From assembly GCA_003096535.1 (NCBI GenBank), contig QEKJ01000002.1:1-64000 (forward strand): a stretch of 64,000 nucleotides of DNA, given 5' to 3'. Of this stretch, positions 23,176 through 32,021 are shown piece by piece (positions within the stretch are counted from its first letter, which is position 1; every line of letters begins with the position of its first letter). The position numbers were made by a program, and so were the translations under genes. Under the pieces are notes generated by a model. The model had not been told where the DNA came from. It searched no databases and saw only the letters and a program-made list of their open reading frames with translations. This stretch comes from Agathobaculum butyriciproducens (GTDB lineage Bacteria > Bacillota > Clostridia > Oscillospirales > Butyricicoccaceae).

Positions 23176-24177
23176 TTATTCGTAGATGGAGTTGATGATG
23201 GATTTCATTTCGTCCACTGATACAGGAGCGGAGATGAGCACTTGATAATTTCCTGTTAAGGCAACGGCATTGATCTGCTGCAAATTATGCATAATATACC
23301 ATGTTGTATTTTCTTTGACATATTCAAGTACGGGTCGATCGTCTTTTTCAATCGTTCCGCTCGACGAATCCGTGACTTTGGAAATCATCACAAACATTTC
23401 AGAATGTTTAGTATGATCCTCATACTTTGCAAAAATGCTATCTTCACCTAACAAATAATCCTTTGTCATTTTAATATACGCCTGCTCATATCCATACGGC
23501 AGCCATAATGGAGCCATTTTTGTTTTAATTCCCAATGCTGATAAAGTATCTGCTAAGGTCGCATTTTCGATATTAAACCATTCAGTCATATGTCCATCGT
23601 CCCAAGCAGAATCGCTCTTTTCTAAACCAACATTCGATAAATCTGTATCCGGCAAATCGGCATATTCCGGTAATGGCTCACTCTTTTCTGCTGGCTCTAA
23701 GGTTTGAGCATACTCTTCTATTGAAGAAGTATTATTCTCGGGCAACGCAGTATACGTTTCATGGTCATAATCCGGCATATTGGAACGATCTTCCCATGAG
23801 CCATCAGGATAATAGATAATCTTTCCATCTTCTGACGTAGCAAAATCATCATGGTAAAAGCCGAATGTTTCTGCACCCCACATCGCCGCATAGTCGAACG
23901 GATTGTGTCCGGTAGCCAGCGCAAACACGGTTCCTGCGGCGAAAACAGCCGCCGCGACAACAAAAATGCGGTAGCACAGCCGCCGTCCGCGGTGCGGCTT
24001 GACGAAAAATTCCTTATGGTCGGCCTTGAACTTTTTGAGCGACGCTTCTGTGTCGATTTCCGGCGCGTCCGTCTGCGTCTGCAGATACTGCTCGAGCGCA
24101 GGCAGAGCCGCATCACCGTTTTCGCAAACGTCGTCCATCAGTCGGAACAGCTCGTCAATCTGCTTAGAATCCTGCAT
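23176..24177 (-). CDS. Anti-sigma-factor-like membrane protein (DUF4367 type)
   Basis: 333 residues from ATG 24177 (AAAGGAG 8 nt upstream; it overlaps the sigma gene end). Residues 1-65 are a cytoplasmic, helical domain; 69-90 a transmembrane helix (RIFVVAAAVFAAGTVFALA); 95-333 extracytoplasmic. The last ~120 residues (LWLPYGYEQAYIKM, LEYVKENTTWYIMHNLQQI, GNYQVLISAPVSVDEMKSII) resemble DUF4367. As partner of the upstream ECF sigma factor it probably holds it inactive until an outside signal. Base composition changes sharply near 23870: the intracellular part is GC-rich, the sensor part AT-rich. Confidence 0.88.
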   Translation of the reverse strand: MQDSKQIDELFRLMDDVCENGDAALPALEQYLQTQTDAPEIDTEASLKKFKADHKEFFVKPHRGRRLCYRIFVVAAAVFAAGTVFALATGHNPFDYAAMWGAETFGFYHDDFATSEDGKIIYYPDGSWEDRSNMPDYDHETYTALPENNTSSIEEYAQTLEPAEKSEPLPEYADLPDTDLSNVGLEKSDSAWDDGHMTEWFNIENATLADTLSALGIKTKMAPLWLPYGYEQAYIKMTKDYLLGEDSIFAKYEDHTKHSEMFVMISKVTDSSSGTIEKDDRPVLEYVKENTTWYIMHNLQQINAVALTGNYQVLISAPVSVDEMKSIINSIYE

Positions 24178-24658
24178 TGTCGTCACTCCTTTCCATAAGT
24201 TCGGCGCAGTGCCGCCGTGCGCGGCTGTACTGGCTGCGGCAGGCGGTCTCGGAAATGCCGAGTTTTTCCGAAATGGTGGAATAGTCCATGTCCTCAGCGA
24301 GCCGCAGGGTCAGAATGCGCTGTTCGGACTCAGATAAGCCCTTTGGCAGCATACCGGAAAACGGTATCAGCTCGGGTTCGGCTGCACGCAGAATGCTTTC
24401 CTCAAGCGGCGCGGCCGCGTGTCTGCACTGCGCGCGGTATTCGCTGATGGCGTTGTTTTTCAGCACACGGAACAGCCATTTGACCGGCTGCTCGTGCTCC
24501 ATCACGCTGTTGATCTTTGCCAGCAGGATGAGAAAGGTGTCGGCCACAATGTCCTCGGCAATATCGCGGCTGCCGACAATGGGCAGAACAGTCTGCACCA
24601 TCATCCTGTAATACTTTGTATATGATTCCTCGAAAAAGAGGATTTGCTCCTGTGTCAA
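24164..24658 (-). CDS. ECF-type RNA polymerase sigma factor
   Basis: 164 residues if started at TTG 24658, which has GAGAGGG upstream; an ATG at 24691 lies only a few bases after a TATAAT (24695-24700, minus strand) and would leave almost no leader. Region 2: YYRMMVQTVLPIVGSRDIAEDIVADTFLILLAKI; region 4: LPKGLSESEQRILTLRLAEDMDYSTISEKLGISETACRSQYSRAR. It overlaps the anti-sigma gene by 14 bp, the usual arrangement for a signalling pair. The regulon is not visible. Confidence 0.9.
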   Translation of the reverse strand: MTQEQILFFEESYTKYYRMMVQTVLPIVGSRDIAEDIVADTFLILLAKINSVMEHEQPVKWLFRVLKNNAISEYRAQCRHAAAPLEESILRAAEPELIPFSGMLPKGLSESEQRILTLRLAEDMDYSTISEKLGISETACRSQYSRARRHCAELMERSDDNAGF

Positions 24659-24808
24659 TTTGGTTCCCTCTCGGGTTGAAAATGATACCATTCAATTATA
24701 CAACGCCTGAGCGGGATTTTCTGTGGCAAATTTTTTGAAAAATTTTTTTAGCGGCTTGTTGTCACAAAACGGCGCTCCCGGTCGTTATAATAGTATCGGG
24801 AAAATGGA

Positions 24809-24837
24809 TTGACAAAATATTATTTTTGTTGTATACC
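24809..24837 (+). promoter_or_regulatory. Promoter of the secreted CuAO-N-like protein
   Basis: TTGACA (24809-24814), 17-bp spacer, TATACC (24832-24837); the start codon follows ~48 bp later. Confidence 0.82.
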
Positions 24838-24885
24838 ATAAGTATGGATAGAAAAAACTGTATTTTGTTATGTGGAGGGGCAATT

Positions 24886-25980
24886 ATGATTAAGTTCAAG
24901 AAAATCGTAAGCGGCACACTCGCGGGCTGCCTGATGGCGTCCGCGCTGATGATGAGCGCAGGCGCAGCAAATGTGCAGACCTATATACCGTCGGGTACGG
25001 TGCAGGCAGCTGCACAGAATACGGCGCAGACCCGCACCGCCGTAAAAATCAATCCGCAGAGCGCGGACATCTATGCAGAGGGCATTCCGGCTGCCTTCCC
25101 GAGCGAGGACGGCAAGACGGTTTACACGGCGCTGAGCTACAACGGCTCGACTTACATGCCGCTGCGCACGGTTGGCCGTTGGATGGGCAAAAATATCTCG
25201 TGGGACAGTGCATCGCGCACAGTATTCCTGTCCGGCACTACGGAAAAGTCCTATCCGTGTGCGGATGATGATGCGTACCACAAGGAAGGCGTGAAATATG
25301 TCGGTGCGACCGGCACGGCTACGCTCGATAAGGGCGTGAAGGTGCTCGTGGACGGCAAACAGCAGACCTTCAAAAACCAGAAGGGCCAGACGATTTATCC
25401 GCTGTTTTACAGAAACTCCATCTATCTGCCGCTGCGCAACATCGGTGAGCTGACCGGCATGGATGTAACGTGGTACAGCGCCAAGGCAGAGAATGACGTG
25501 AACGCCATCTTCCTGCGCATGCCGCTTTCGGACAGCAAGCGCGCCGAAATGGAAACCTACGCGACGAACCTCATGAAGCAGCTGCTCGATATGCGAACGG
25601 ATACGCAAAAGTTCGAGAATTGCGAATCTGCGGTGAAAAACGGCAGTTATACCGACTATGTGATTACCGATAAGGCGGCTGCTATGGCGGCGCTGGATTC
25701 CATCAAGCGCAAGGCGCAGACCATCCGCAGCGGCATGACCGAGCAGGCCAACCCGATTCGCTACTACAACAGCAGCCTGATGAACGAACTGGATTTCCTC
25801 ATCAATAACGCGGATACCGTGATGGACCGCGTGAAGAACGGACGGGTCGTGGTCGGCAGCAGTAACCCGAATGCGAGCGTAGTCGATCAGACCGCCGTCA
25901 TGTTCGGCGCGGATGATACCATGCTCGACTGCGAACGTATGGTTCGCATGCTGCGACAGAATATGGACAGATTATTCTAA
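24886..25980 (+). CDS. Secreted protein with copper-amine-oxidase N-terminal-like domains
   Basis: 364 residues from ATG 24886 behind TGGAGGGG. Signal peptide 1-28 (KKIVSGTLAGCLMASALMMSAGAA). Two copies of the stalk domain: STYMPLRTVGRWMGKNISWD (about 87-108) and SIYLPLRNIGELTGMDVTWY (about 180-200), each with the PLR-x-x-x-E/W pattern of Cu_amine_oxidN1 domains found in many Firmicutes surface proteins. The C-terminal ~150 residues are helical and unrecognised. Probably exported and wall-associated. No copper-amine-oxidase catalytic part is present. Next to the sigma/anti-sigma pair, but transcribed divergently. Confidence 0.87.
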   Translation: MIKFKKIVSGTLAGCLMASALMMSAGAANVQTYIPSGTVQAAAQNTAQTRTAVKINPQSADIYAEGIPAAFPSEDGKTVYTALSYNGSTYMPLRTVGRWMGKNISWDSASRTVFLSGTTEKSYPCADDDAYHKEGVKYVGATGTATLDKGVKVLVDGKQQTFKNQKGQTIYPLFYRNSIYLPLRNIGELTGMDVTWYSAKAENDVNAIFLRMPLSDSKRAEMETYATNLMKQLLDMRTDTQKFENCESAVKNGSYTDYVITDKAAAMAALDSIKRKAQTIRSGMTEQANPIRYYNSSLMNELDFLINNADTVMDRVKNGRVVVGSSNPNASVVDQTAVMFGADDTMLDCERMVRMLRQNMDRLF

Positions 25981-25990
25981 CAGGCAAACA

Positions 25991-26023
25991 AAAGAAGCTG
26001 AGACAAAATCTCAGCTTCTTTTT
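25991..26023. terminator. Terminator between convergent genes
   Basis: GAAGCTGAGA-CAAAA-TCTCAGCTTC followed by TTTTT; also T-rich on the minus strand. Confidence 0.92.
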
Positions 26024-26027
26024 CATG

Positions 26028-26588
26028 TTATCCGCCGCAGACCGAGCAGGCGGTGTAACCCTGCCGCTTGGCTTCGGAAAGCGACATTGGAATCTGGCTT
26101 TTCTTCAAATACCGGCAGCCGGCGCTGTGATATTTGGAGCCGGTGTCTGTGACGTAAACCGTTTCGCTCTGGTCGTCCGAGCTGCTGTAAGCTGCCGGGA
26201 CGGACGAACTGTCACTCGAGGAACCGCCGGAGGACGAGCCGCTCGATGCACCTGCTTTGAGCGTATCCACCTGTTTCTGTAAATCCGCCTTCTGGCTCGT
26301 GAGCGTGTCCACCTGCGTCTGCAGGCCGTTCTTCTCCTCGGTGAGCGAAGCCACCTGCGCTTTCAAACCGTCAATGGTCGGCTGGGATTCGTCCACCTGC
26401 GCCTGCAGGTCGGAGACCGAGCCTTCCAGATGGCTTACCTGCGACTGCAGGGAAGCGGTCTCGTTCATCTGCTCCGCCAGATGATTGTAATATGTGTACG
26501 ATGCACCGCCTAAAACGCAGTTCAGCAGCAGAGAAGCCGCGATTACAAGTGTTTTCAGCGTGTTTTTATCAAATTTTTTGCCATCCAT
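26028..26588 (-). CDS. Membrane-anchored coiled-coil protein with C-terminal Cys/His zinc-like module
   Basis: 186 residues. One N-terminal transmembrane helix (LVIAASLLLNCVLGGASYTYY, ~13-35), a heptad coiled coil (~38-110: QSQVSHLEGSVSDLQAQV, QVDTLTSQKADLQKQVDTL), a Ser/Gly linker, then VYVTDTGSKYHSAGCRYL and CSVCGG. That C-terminal module (Y-x-T-x-x-G-x-x-YH-x-x-x-C ... C-x-x-C) is frequently fused to nucleases and hydrolases in Firmicutes and probably binds zinc. Here it is attached to a coiled coil outside the membrane. Function unknown. Confidence 0.8.
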   Translation of the reverse strand: MDGKKFDKNTLKTLVIAASLLLNCVLGGASYTYYNHLAEQMNETASLQSQVSHLEGSVSDLQAQVDESQPTIDGLKAQVASLTEEKNGLQTQVDTLTSQKADLQKQVDTLKAGASSGSSSGGSSSDSSSVPAAYSSSDDQSETVYVTDTGSKYHSAGCRYLKKSQIPMSLSEAKRQGYTACSVCGG

Positions 26589-26730
26589 GGATGTCCTCGC
26601 TCCTTTCGGTTCGGTTTCATTGTATCGCCTAAAATCTGGCTGTGTAAATGCGGCAGAGCGAATTGTCGATATCTGTCGAACTTATGGCAGCACTTTTGCG
26701 ACGATGTTTGTATAATTTTCGTGTCTAACA

Positions 26731-26759
26731 TTGAAAAACAGTCGGGAAGTGTGTATAAT
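26731..26759 (+). promoter_or_regulatory. Promoter of the rlmB operon
   Basis: TTGAAA (26731-26736), 17-bp spacer, TATAAT (26754-26759); GGAG then precedes the ATG at 26823. Confidence 0.85.
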
Positions 26760-26822
26760 GAAACTAACTGAAAGTATCTGAGGATATGCAAAGTTATTTC
26801 TCATTTTGGAGCGTAAAAATTT

Positions 26823-27596
26823 ATGGCATATGAAAAAAACAGACGCCGCCCTCCGGTAGAGGATGACGGCACGCTGATCGAGGGACGCAACGCCGTCCTC
26901 GAAACGCTGCGCGCAGGCCGTGCAGTGGATAAGGTGTTTGTGGCTGAAGGCGCACACATCGGTGATGTGGCGGCAGAAGCGCGCAGGCATCGCGTTCCGG
27001 TCGTCACCTGCGACCGGCGCAAGCTGGACGGCATGAGCCCGACCGGCAACCATCAGGGCGTTATCGCACAGGCGGCGGCACAGGAGTACGTCTCGCTCGA
27101 CGATATTTTCCGCGTCGCCGAGGAGCGCAGTGAGGTGCCGCTCATCGTTGTCTGCGACGGCATCGAGGACCCGCATAATCTGGGTGCCATCATCCGTTCG
27201 GCAGAGACCGCAGGCGCACACGGCGTTATCATCCCGAAGCGCAGAGCTGTCGGTCTGACCGCGGCTGTCGCTCGTTCGGCGGCGGGCGCACTCGCCTATG
27301 TCGGCGTACACAAGGCAAACAACCTTGCGTCCACGCTCGATGAACTCAAGGAACGCGGTGTATGGCTGTTCGGTGCAGAGGCTGACGGTACGGTCGGCCT
27401 GTATGACGCACCGTTTGACCGCCCGACCGCCATCATCATCGGCTCGGAAGGACAGGGGCTCAGCCGCCTGACCCGCGACAAGTGCGACTACATCGTCAGC
27501 ATCCCGATGAGAGGCCGTGTCAACTCGCTGAACGCATCCAACGCGGCGGCTGTGCTGCTGTTTGAGGCGCTTCGCCGACGCACACAGGGCAATTAA
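26823..27596 (+). CDS. rlmB: 23S rRNA (guanosine-2'-O-)-methyltransferase, RlmB/TrmH family
   Basis: 257 residues. N-terminal substrate-binding domain (IEGRNAVLETLRAGRAVDKVFVA) and C-terminal SPOUT domain with motif 1 (CDGIEDPHNLGAIIRSAETAGAHGV), motif 2 (AIIIGSEGQGLSRL) and motif 3 (IPMRGRVNSLNASNAAAVLLFE) of the knotted SAM site. It methylates a ribose in 23S rRNA. Followed 13 bp later by the P-type-ATPase-like gene in the same direction. Confidence 0.95.
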   Translation: MAYEKNRRRPPVEDDGTLIEGRNAVLETLRAGRAVDKVFVAEGAHIGDVAAEARRHRVPVVTCDRRKLDGMSPTGNHQGVIAQAAAQEYVSLDDIFRVAEERSEVPLIVVCDGIEDPHNLGAIIRSAETAGAHGVIIPKRRAVGLTAAVARSAAGALAYVGVHKANNLASTLDELKERGVWLFGAEADGTVGLYDAPFDRPTAIIIGSEGQGLSRLTRDKCDYIVSIPMRGRVNSLNASNAAAVLLFEALRRRTQGN

Positions 27597-27609
27597 GGGG
27601 GAAGTGAAC

Positions 27610-29820
27610 ATGGATAGAAAAGACGATATGGATCTGGAATCGCTGAAAAATATGCTCAGCGACGTACCGGATACCGATGAATTTGATCTGGATTCCATCA
27701 TCGCCGAGGTGTCCGGTCAGGCGCCCGCAAAGGCGGCAGAGCCAATGCCTAAGGCATCGGCAGAGCCGGAAAAGCCGGTCGAGCCGCAGCCCGCACCGGC
27801 GGCAGAGACCAAGGCAGAGGAGCCAAAGACGGCTCCCAGAAATAAGAAGGATAAAACGGCAAAGAAGGCCGCAGAGACCGCCGCCGCCGAACACGAGTCT
27901 GTTGAAGAAGCGCGTGAAGCGCGCATCGCGGCGCGCGAGCAGAAAATGGAAGAGCGTGAGCGCAGGACCGCGCAGAAGATCGCCGAGCGGCAGGCACGCC
28001 GCGAGGCCAAGCTGGCAGAAAAGGAAGCTGCCGAGAAGGCCGCCGAGCAGCAGGAGATCGTGGAAGAAGCCGCTGCCGAGGAAGCAAGCCGCAAGGCAAG
28101 CATCTCGCGCAAGCAGGCAAGAGCGGCACGCATTGCCGCCGATCAGGCCGAGGAAGAAGAAGATATCAAGCTGGTCGATCCCGAGGTGGCTATGCACGCG
28201 GCACGCCGCCGTTCGGGCATTCTGTCGTTCCGGTCGCTGCTGGTGCTGATCCTTGCCGCAGCTGCCGCGTATCTCAGCTTTGCACCAAGCTTTGAGGCAC
28301 TGCCGCTTCCGGTCGTGCTCGATATTCTGCAGAACCCGACCATCGGCATCGGCGCACTGGCTGCCCTGCAGATCCTGGCGCTGCTGATCGGTATTGACGT
28401 GTTCGGCAACGGCTTTTCCTCGCTGCTGCATGGCCGTCCGGCACGCGGCACGCTCGTGTCGTTCGCGGCGCTGGCATCGCTGCTGCACTGTGCCTCTCTG
28501 CTGGTATTTCCAGATCAGGGCGGCGTCGCCGTACCGTACACGGCGGTTTCCATCCTTCTGCTTTACGCTGAAATGCGTGAGGCACGCGGCCGCAGTCTGG
28601 CGCAGGCGCGTTCCTATCGTGCCGTCTGCGAGGCAGAGCAGCCGCTGGCGGTTTACAGCCACTACGACAGCGAGATTGACGCGTGCAACGCCGTCAAGTG
28701 CCCGCTGTACGACGCAAGCTCGTTCCTGACCGAGATCGAGCGCCCGGACACGGTTGACCGCTTCTCGCTCATCTACACGCCGATTGCACTGGCGCTCGCA
28801 ATCGTCCTGTCGCTGGTCGCTTCGTTCAACTGCGGCGAGCCGGTGCGCTTCTTCTGGGCGTTCTCGGCAATCCTGTCGGTGTCCGCGCCGGTCGGTCTGC
28901 TGTGTGCGTTCGGCGCAAGCTACAAGAACACCGCAAGCCGCCTACTGCGCTCGGGTGCAGCCATTGCGGGTGCGCGTCAGGCCAACCTGCTGCGCGGCAC
29001 GGAGAAGGTCATGCTGCTCGAGAACGATCTGTTCCCGACCGGCTCGATCGAGCTTGAGGCCATCGACAATCTGGGCCGCATCACGGACGAGCAGATTCTC
29101 GGCTGTGCAGCCGCGCTGACCGAATCCGCTGGTCTGGAGCTGGGCCGCGTGCTGACCGATACCACGAAGGAGCGCTTCGGCATCACCTTCACCGCGCGTG
29201 ACGTGCGTCTGGTCGAGGGCGGTGTGACCGGCGCTGTCGGCACCAGCCGTATCGTGCTCGGCACAGCGGCGCTCATGGTCAAGATGGGCATTCCGATCGA
29301 ATCCGGTCATAAGGGTCAGATCAATATGTATCTGGTTGTGGATAACGCGCTTGCAGGCGTGCTGACCATGCGCTACCAGACCACCAAGAATACCTATAAG
29401 GCGATGCGCCTCATGCGCCGCATGCACATGAATGCGGTCCTCGCCGTTCGCGATTTCAATATCTCCCCGGCGATGGTCGAGGAGGAGTTTGACCTCCGAC
29501 GCGGCTTTGCCGACCAGCCGGACCCGACAGGCGTGGATCGTCTGCTGAATCCGAATTACGCCAAGGGCGATGCACCGGCAGCTATCCTCACCCGCGAGGG
29601 TGCCGGTCCGTTCATGCAGGTGCTCCGCGGCGCGGATAAGCTGGCAGGCGCCGTCCGCTCGGCGCTGACGCTCGGCACGTTCGCCGGCCTGCTCGGTATG
29701 CTGATCGTGTTCTACCTGCTGTACCAGAACGCCGCAGACGCGCTTCCGGTGATGAATATCCTGCTGTATCAGCTTATTTGGTACATTCCGGTGTTTATTA
29801 TCACCCAGCAGACGAGATAA
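27610..29820 (+). CDS. P-type-ATPase-like membrane protein lacking the catalytic aspartate
   Basis: 736 residues, GGGGGAAG before ATG 27610. Residues 1-200: acidic, Ala/Glu/Lys-rich, with a coiled coil (~95-185). Two helices follow (205-225, 245-262), then three more (282-320) and a pair at 387-435 containing FSAILSVSAPVGLLCAFGAS, placed like the transmembrane CPC segment of P1B ATPases. Then VMLLENDLFPTG (467-478) aligns with the DKTGTLT phosphorylation loop but has Leu470 instead of Asp. VEGGVTGAVGTSRIVLGTAALM resembles the nucleotide-domain GxG; LAVRDFN stands for TGD, and the hinge GDGxND is missing. Final helices 690-730. Probably a pseudo-ATPase; role unknown. Confidence 0.82.
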   Translation: MDRKDDMDLESLKNMLSDVPDTDEFDLDSIIAEVSGQAPAKAAEPMPKASAEPEKPVEPQPAPAAETKAEEPKTAPRNKKDKTAKKAAETAAAEHESVEEAREARIAAREQKMEERERRTAQKIAERQARREAKLAEKEAAEKAAEQQEIVEEAAAEEASRKASISRKQARAARIAADQAEEEEDIKLVDPEVAMHAARRRSGILSFRSLLVLILAAAAAYLSFAPSFEALPLPVVLDILQNPTIGIGALAALQILALLIGIDVFGNGFSSLLHGRPARGTLVSFAALASLLHCASLLVFPDQGGVAVPYTAVSILLLYAEMREARGRSLAQARSYRAVCEAEQPLAVYSHYDSEIDACNAVKCPLYDASSFLTEIERPDTVDRFSLIYTPIALALAIVLSLVASFNCGEPVRFFWAFSAILSVSAPVGLLCAFGASYKNTASRLLRSGAAIAGARQANLLRGTEKVMLLENDLFPTGSIELEAIDNLGRITDEQILGCAAALTESAGLELGRVLTDTTKERFGITFTARDVRLVEGGVTGAVGTSRIVLGTAALMVKMGIPIESGHKGQINMYLVVDNALAGVLTMRYQTTKNTYKAMRLMRRMHMNAVLAVRDFNISPAMVEEEFDLRRGFADQPDPTGVDRLLNPNYAKGDAPAAILTREGAGPFMQVLRGADKLAGAVRSALTLGTFAGLLGMLIVFYLLYQNAADALPVMNILLYQLIWYIPVFIITQQTR

Positions 29821-29828
29821 GACATAGA

Positions 29829-29861
29829 AAAACCTCCGTACGAACCATACGGAGGTTTTTT
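29829..29861 (+). terminator. Terminator after the P-type-ATPase-like gene
   Basis: AACCTCCGTA-CGAACCA-TACGGAGGTT then TTTTTT. Confidence 0.93.
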
Positions 29862-29880
29862 GCATTTTCTGGCAGTGATT

Positions 29881-30770
29881 AGGTGGGGCACACGAACTGC
29901 GTCAGCGGGTTCGCCCTGTCCGGGCGGCAGCCTTTTTCTCTGCACCGGCTGAGCGGGGTGCGCGAACTGCGTAAGCGTGTTCGTCCCTAACGGGCGGAGA
30001 GTTTTTCGCTGAACCTCAGCGAGGGGATTCGCCGCGCCCCGCGGCGGGGGAGTGCGCTGACGCCGCGCGGGCGCACAAGAGGGTAGACACCTGCGGTTTC
30101 CACCCTCTTGTGAATCTCCCCTTTCCCTTTGATAGCCTGGCGCAGATTGCCTACATGTGACCGCTTCGAAAACAGGGGAACGGCAGTCGGGTTACCGTTG
30201 CGTGTCTTTCGTGAAATATTCGCAGTTCACAGATAGCGTACTGCTACACAGACCGGAAAGTCTTCGCAGGCGCGGCATAGCAGTGCCGCGCAATTCGTGA
30301 GCGCGTTGTGATAGACAGCACCTACGAAGATAAATTGTACCAAACGCCTAATTCGTAGGTGCCGTGCGGTATAACGTGTTAAAGAGTTGCGCGGCACTGT
30401 CATGCCGCGCTTGCGTAGATGAAACCACATGTGTAGCAGAACAGTATCTGACACTGCGAACATGTTGCTCAAGAGGACGGACTCCGAAGGTAGTTCGTCC
30501 GCAGCAGAGAAAAAATCCTCTGCCGTACTCCTTTTCGGAGCGGTCACATGTCGGCAATCTGCGCCAGACTAACTAATAAGGGAAAGGTAGGAGTTCAAAG
30601 AGGAAGGAAAACCGCAGGTTGTCCTTCCTTTTTGCCCCCTGCGGCGGGCGCCGCACTCTCCCGCGCTCCGCAGAGCGCAACTCCCCGCTGAATCGCAGCG
30701 AAAAACTTCCCGCCCGGAAAGGGCGAACACGCTCACGTAGTTCGTGTGCCCCGCTCAGCCGGTGCAAAAA
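29881..30770. repeat. Giant nested palindromic intergenic element, copy D
   Basis: No credible gene. Best preserved apex: GCACCTACGAA (30318-30328), a 23-nt loop (30329-30351), TTCGTAGGTGC (30352-30362), 11 perfect base pairs. The loop is the reverse complement of that in copies A-C, so this copy is inverted. Core arms at 30270-30292 and 30387-30410; the GGCAGAGG module appears only on the right, near 30510-30528; end units lie near 29890-29990 and 30715-30770. Between convergent genes. Confidence 0.87.
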
Positions 30771-31652
30771 TTAAGTTAAACTGTTTTTCCGATAATGCGA
30801 CGGCGAAACGCCATACACAAGCCGAAACCGCTTGATAAAGTAGCTGAAATTATCAAATCCGACGCGAAACCCGACCTCCATGACCGGCAGATCGGTCTCA
30901 CGTAGCAGACGCGCCGCCTGCTCGATTCGCAGGGAATTGATATGCTGGGTGAATGTCCTTCCGAAATTATCCCGGAAAAAGGTGCTGAAATACTGCGGCG
31001 ACAATCCAAACTCCGCTGCAACCGCCGACAGCGAGAGCGGTTCGGTGAAATGCTCACCGAGGTAGCCGACGATCTCCTTAAGCTGCTGCGCCTTATAGTC
31101 CGCGCCCGGGCGCATTTGATGTCCGACAAGTCTGCCGTACTGCGCGCACACCGCCACGATGCCGAGCAGCGCGGCCTTCACGGCAAGCTGACAGCCGGGC
31201 GCCTGCACCTGCCACGCGCGCACGATCTGTGCGAGCAGCGCACGTATCTCGCTCTGGCCGGGTTCACCGGCGCGAATGCAGGTGCCGAATCGCAGCCGTC
31301 CCTCGGCGAGCGGCGACAGCAGCGCGAATTCGCTCTGGTCGGCGCGCGAAAACTGCAGGAAATCCGCCGCAAACACGAACGAACGGAACTGATTTTCCCG
31401 TCCGGCGGCACGAATTTCGTGCAATTCCTCACCGGCGGCGAAGAACACATCGCCGTGGGTGCCCTCGTAGGTGTGGTCAGCGATGGTGAGCGAAACGTGG
31501 CCCGCGTCCACCGTGATGATTTCCAGCTCCGGGTGCCAGTGATAGGGGATAAAATCGCTGTCATCGGCCTCGCTGCCGTCCAGCGCGGGATAGATCTGGA
31601 ACGGGAACGCCAGTGTGCCGTGCTCTTTTTTTTCTCGGCGGGCTGCATCCAT
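30771..31652 (-). CDS. AraC-family transcriptional regulator
   Basis: 293 residues from ATG 31652 (AAAGGA 9 nt upstream; longer version lacks a ribosome site). Residues 25-100 form a cupin sensor (YHWHPELEIITVDAGHVSLTIAD, GDVFFAAGEELHEI); 195-290 a double HTH (EPLSLSAVAAEFGLSPQYFSTFFRDNFG, LPVMEVGFRVGFDNFSYFIKRFRLVYGVSPSHYR). Divergent from iolB and adjacent to the inositol genes, so it is a plausible inositol or derivative sensor, though inositol loci usually use IolR/LacI-type repressors. Its final codons run into the end of repeat element D. Confidence 0.92.
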   Translation of the reverse strand: MDAARREKKEHGTLAFPFQIYPALDGSEADDSDFIPYHWHPELEIITVDAGHVSLTIADHTYEGTHGDVFFAAGEELHEIRAAGRENQFRSFVFAADFLQFSRADQSEFALLSPLAEGRLRFGTCIRAGEPGQSEIRALLAQIVRAWQVQAPGCQLAVKAALLGIVAVCAQYGRLVGHQMRPGADYKAQQLKEIVGYLGEHFTEPLSLSAVAAEFGLSPQYFSTFFRDNFGRTFTQHINSLRIEQAARLLRETDLPVMEVGFRVGFDNFSYFIKRFRLVYGVSPSHYRKNSLT

Positions 31653-32021
31653 GGCGAAAATCCTTTCTGATGCACGCGCTGCGTGCATACCTTAAAATCG
31701 TGTTATTACTGCTGAAGAAATTGCAAGCAATCCTTTGAATATCTGCTATAATTATAGATGAAAAAGGAAAGGAAGGCAAGAGTGCGAGGGAATCCAATCG
31801 TATTTTTGTTGTATCATTTGCGAGAAAATCCGCTTGGATTTTTGTGCTGAATGCCAAAGCCTTTCCGCACCGCGCCGAATCCGTTCAATGAGTGGTTGAA
31901 ACTGGCTGTTATGGCGTGGTATAATGATAACAGATAGGCTGTTTTGCACAGCTGAATCTGCGTGATCGGGTGGGATATACCGGTCACCGCACCAAAAAAT
32001 TATTTTTTGGAGGGAATTCCT
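31653..32021 (+). promoter_or_regulatory. AraC-iolB divergent regulatory region
   Basis: 369 bp without a gene. TGCACGC-GCT-GCGTGCA hairpin (31671-31687) next to the araC start; AT-rich stretch with TATAAT at 31747; AAATCC-GCTT-GGATTT then TTTG (terminator-like, ~31834-31850). The main iolB promoter is TTGAAA (31896-31901), 18 bp, TATAAT (31920-31925). CCAAAAAA/TTTTTTGG (31992-32010) flanks and may partly hide the ribosome site GGAGGG. A 30-codon reading frame at 31758 has no convincing support. Confidence 0.7.

Noticed and set aside
31758-31850. 30-codon small ORF upstream of iolB
   Set aside because: No good ribosome site, and its end forms a terminator-like hairpin; composition does not look coding.
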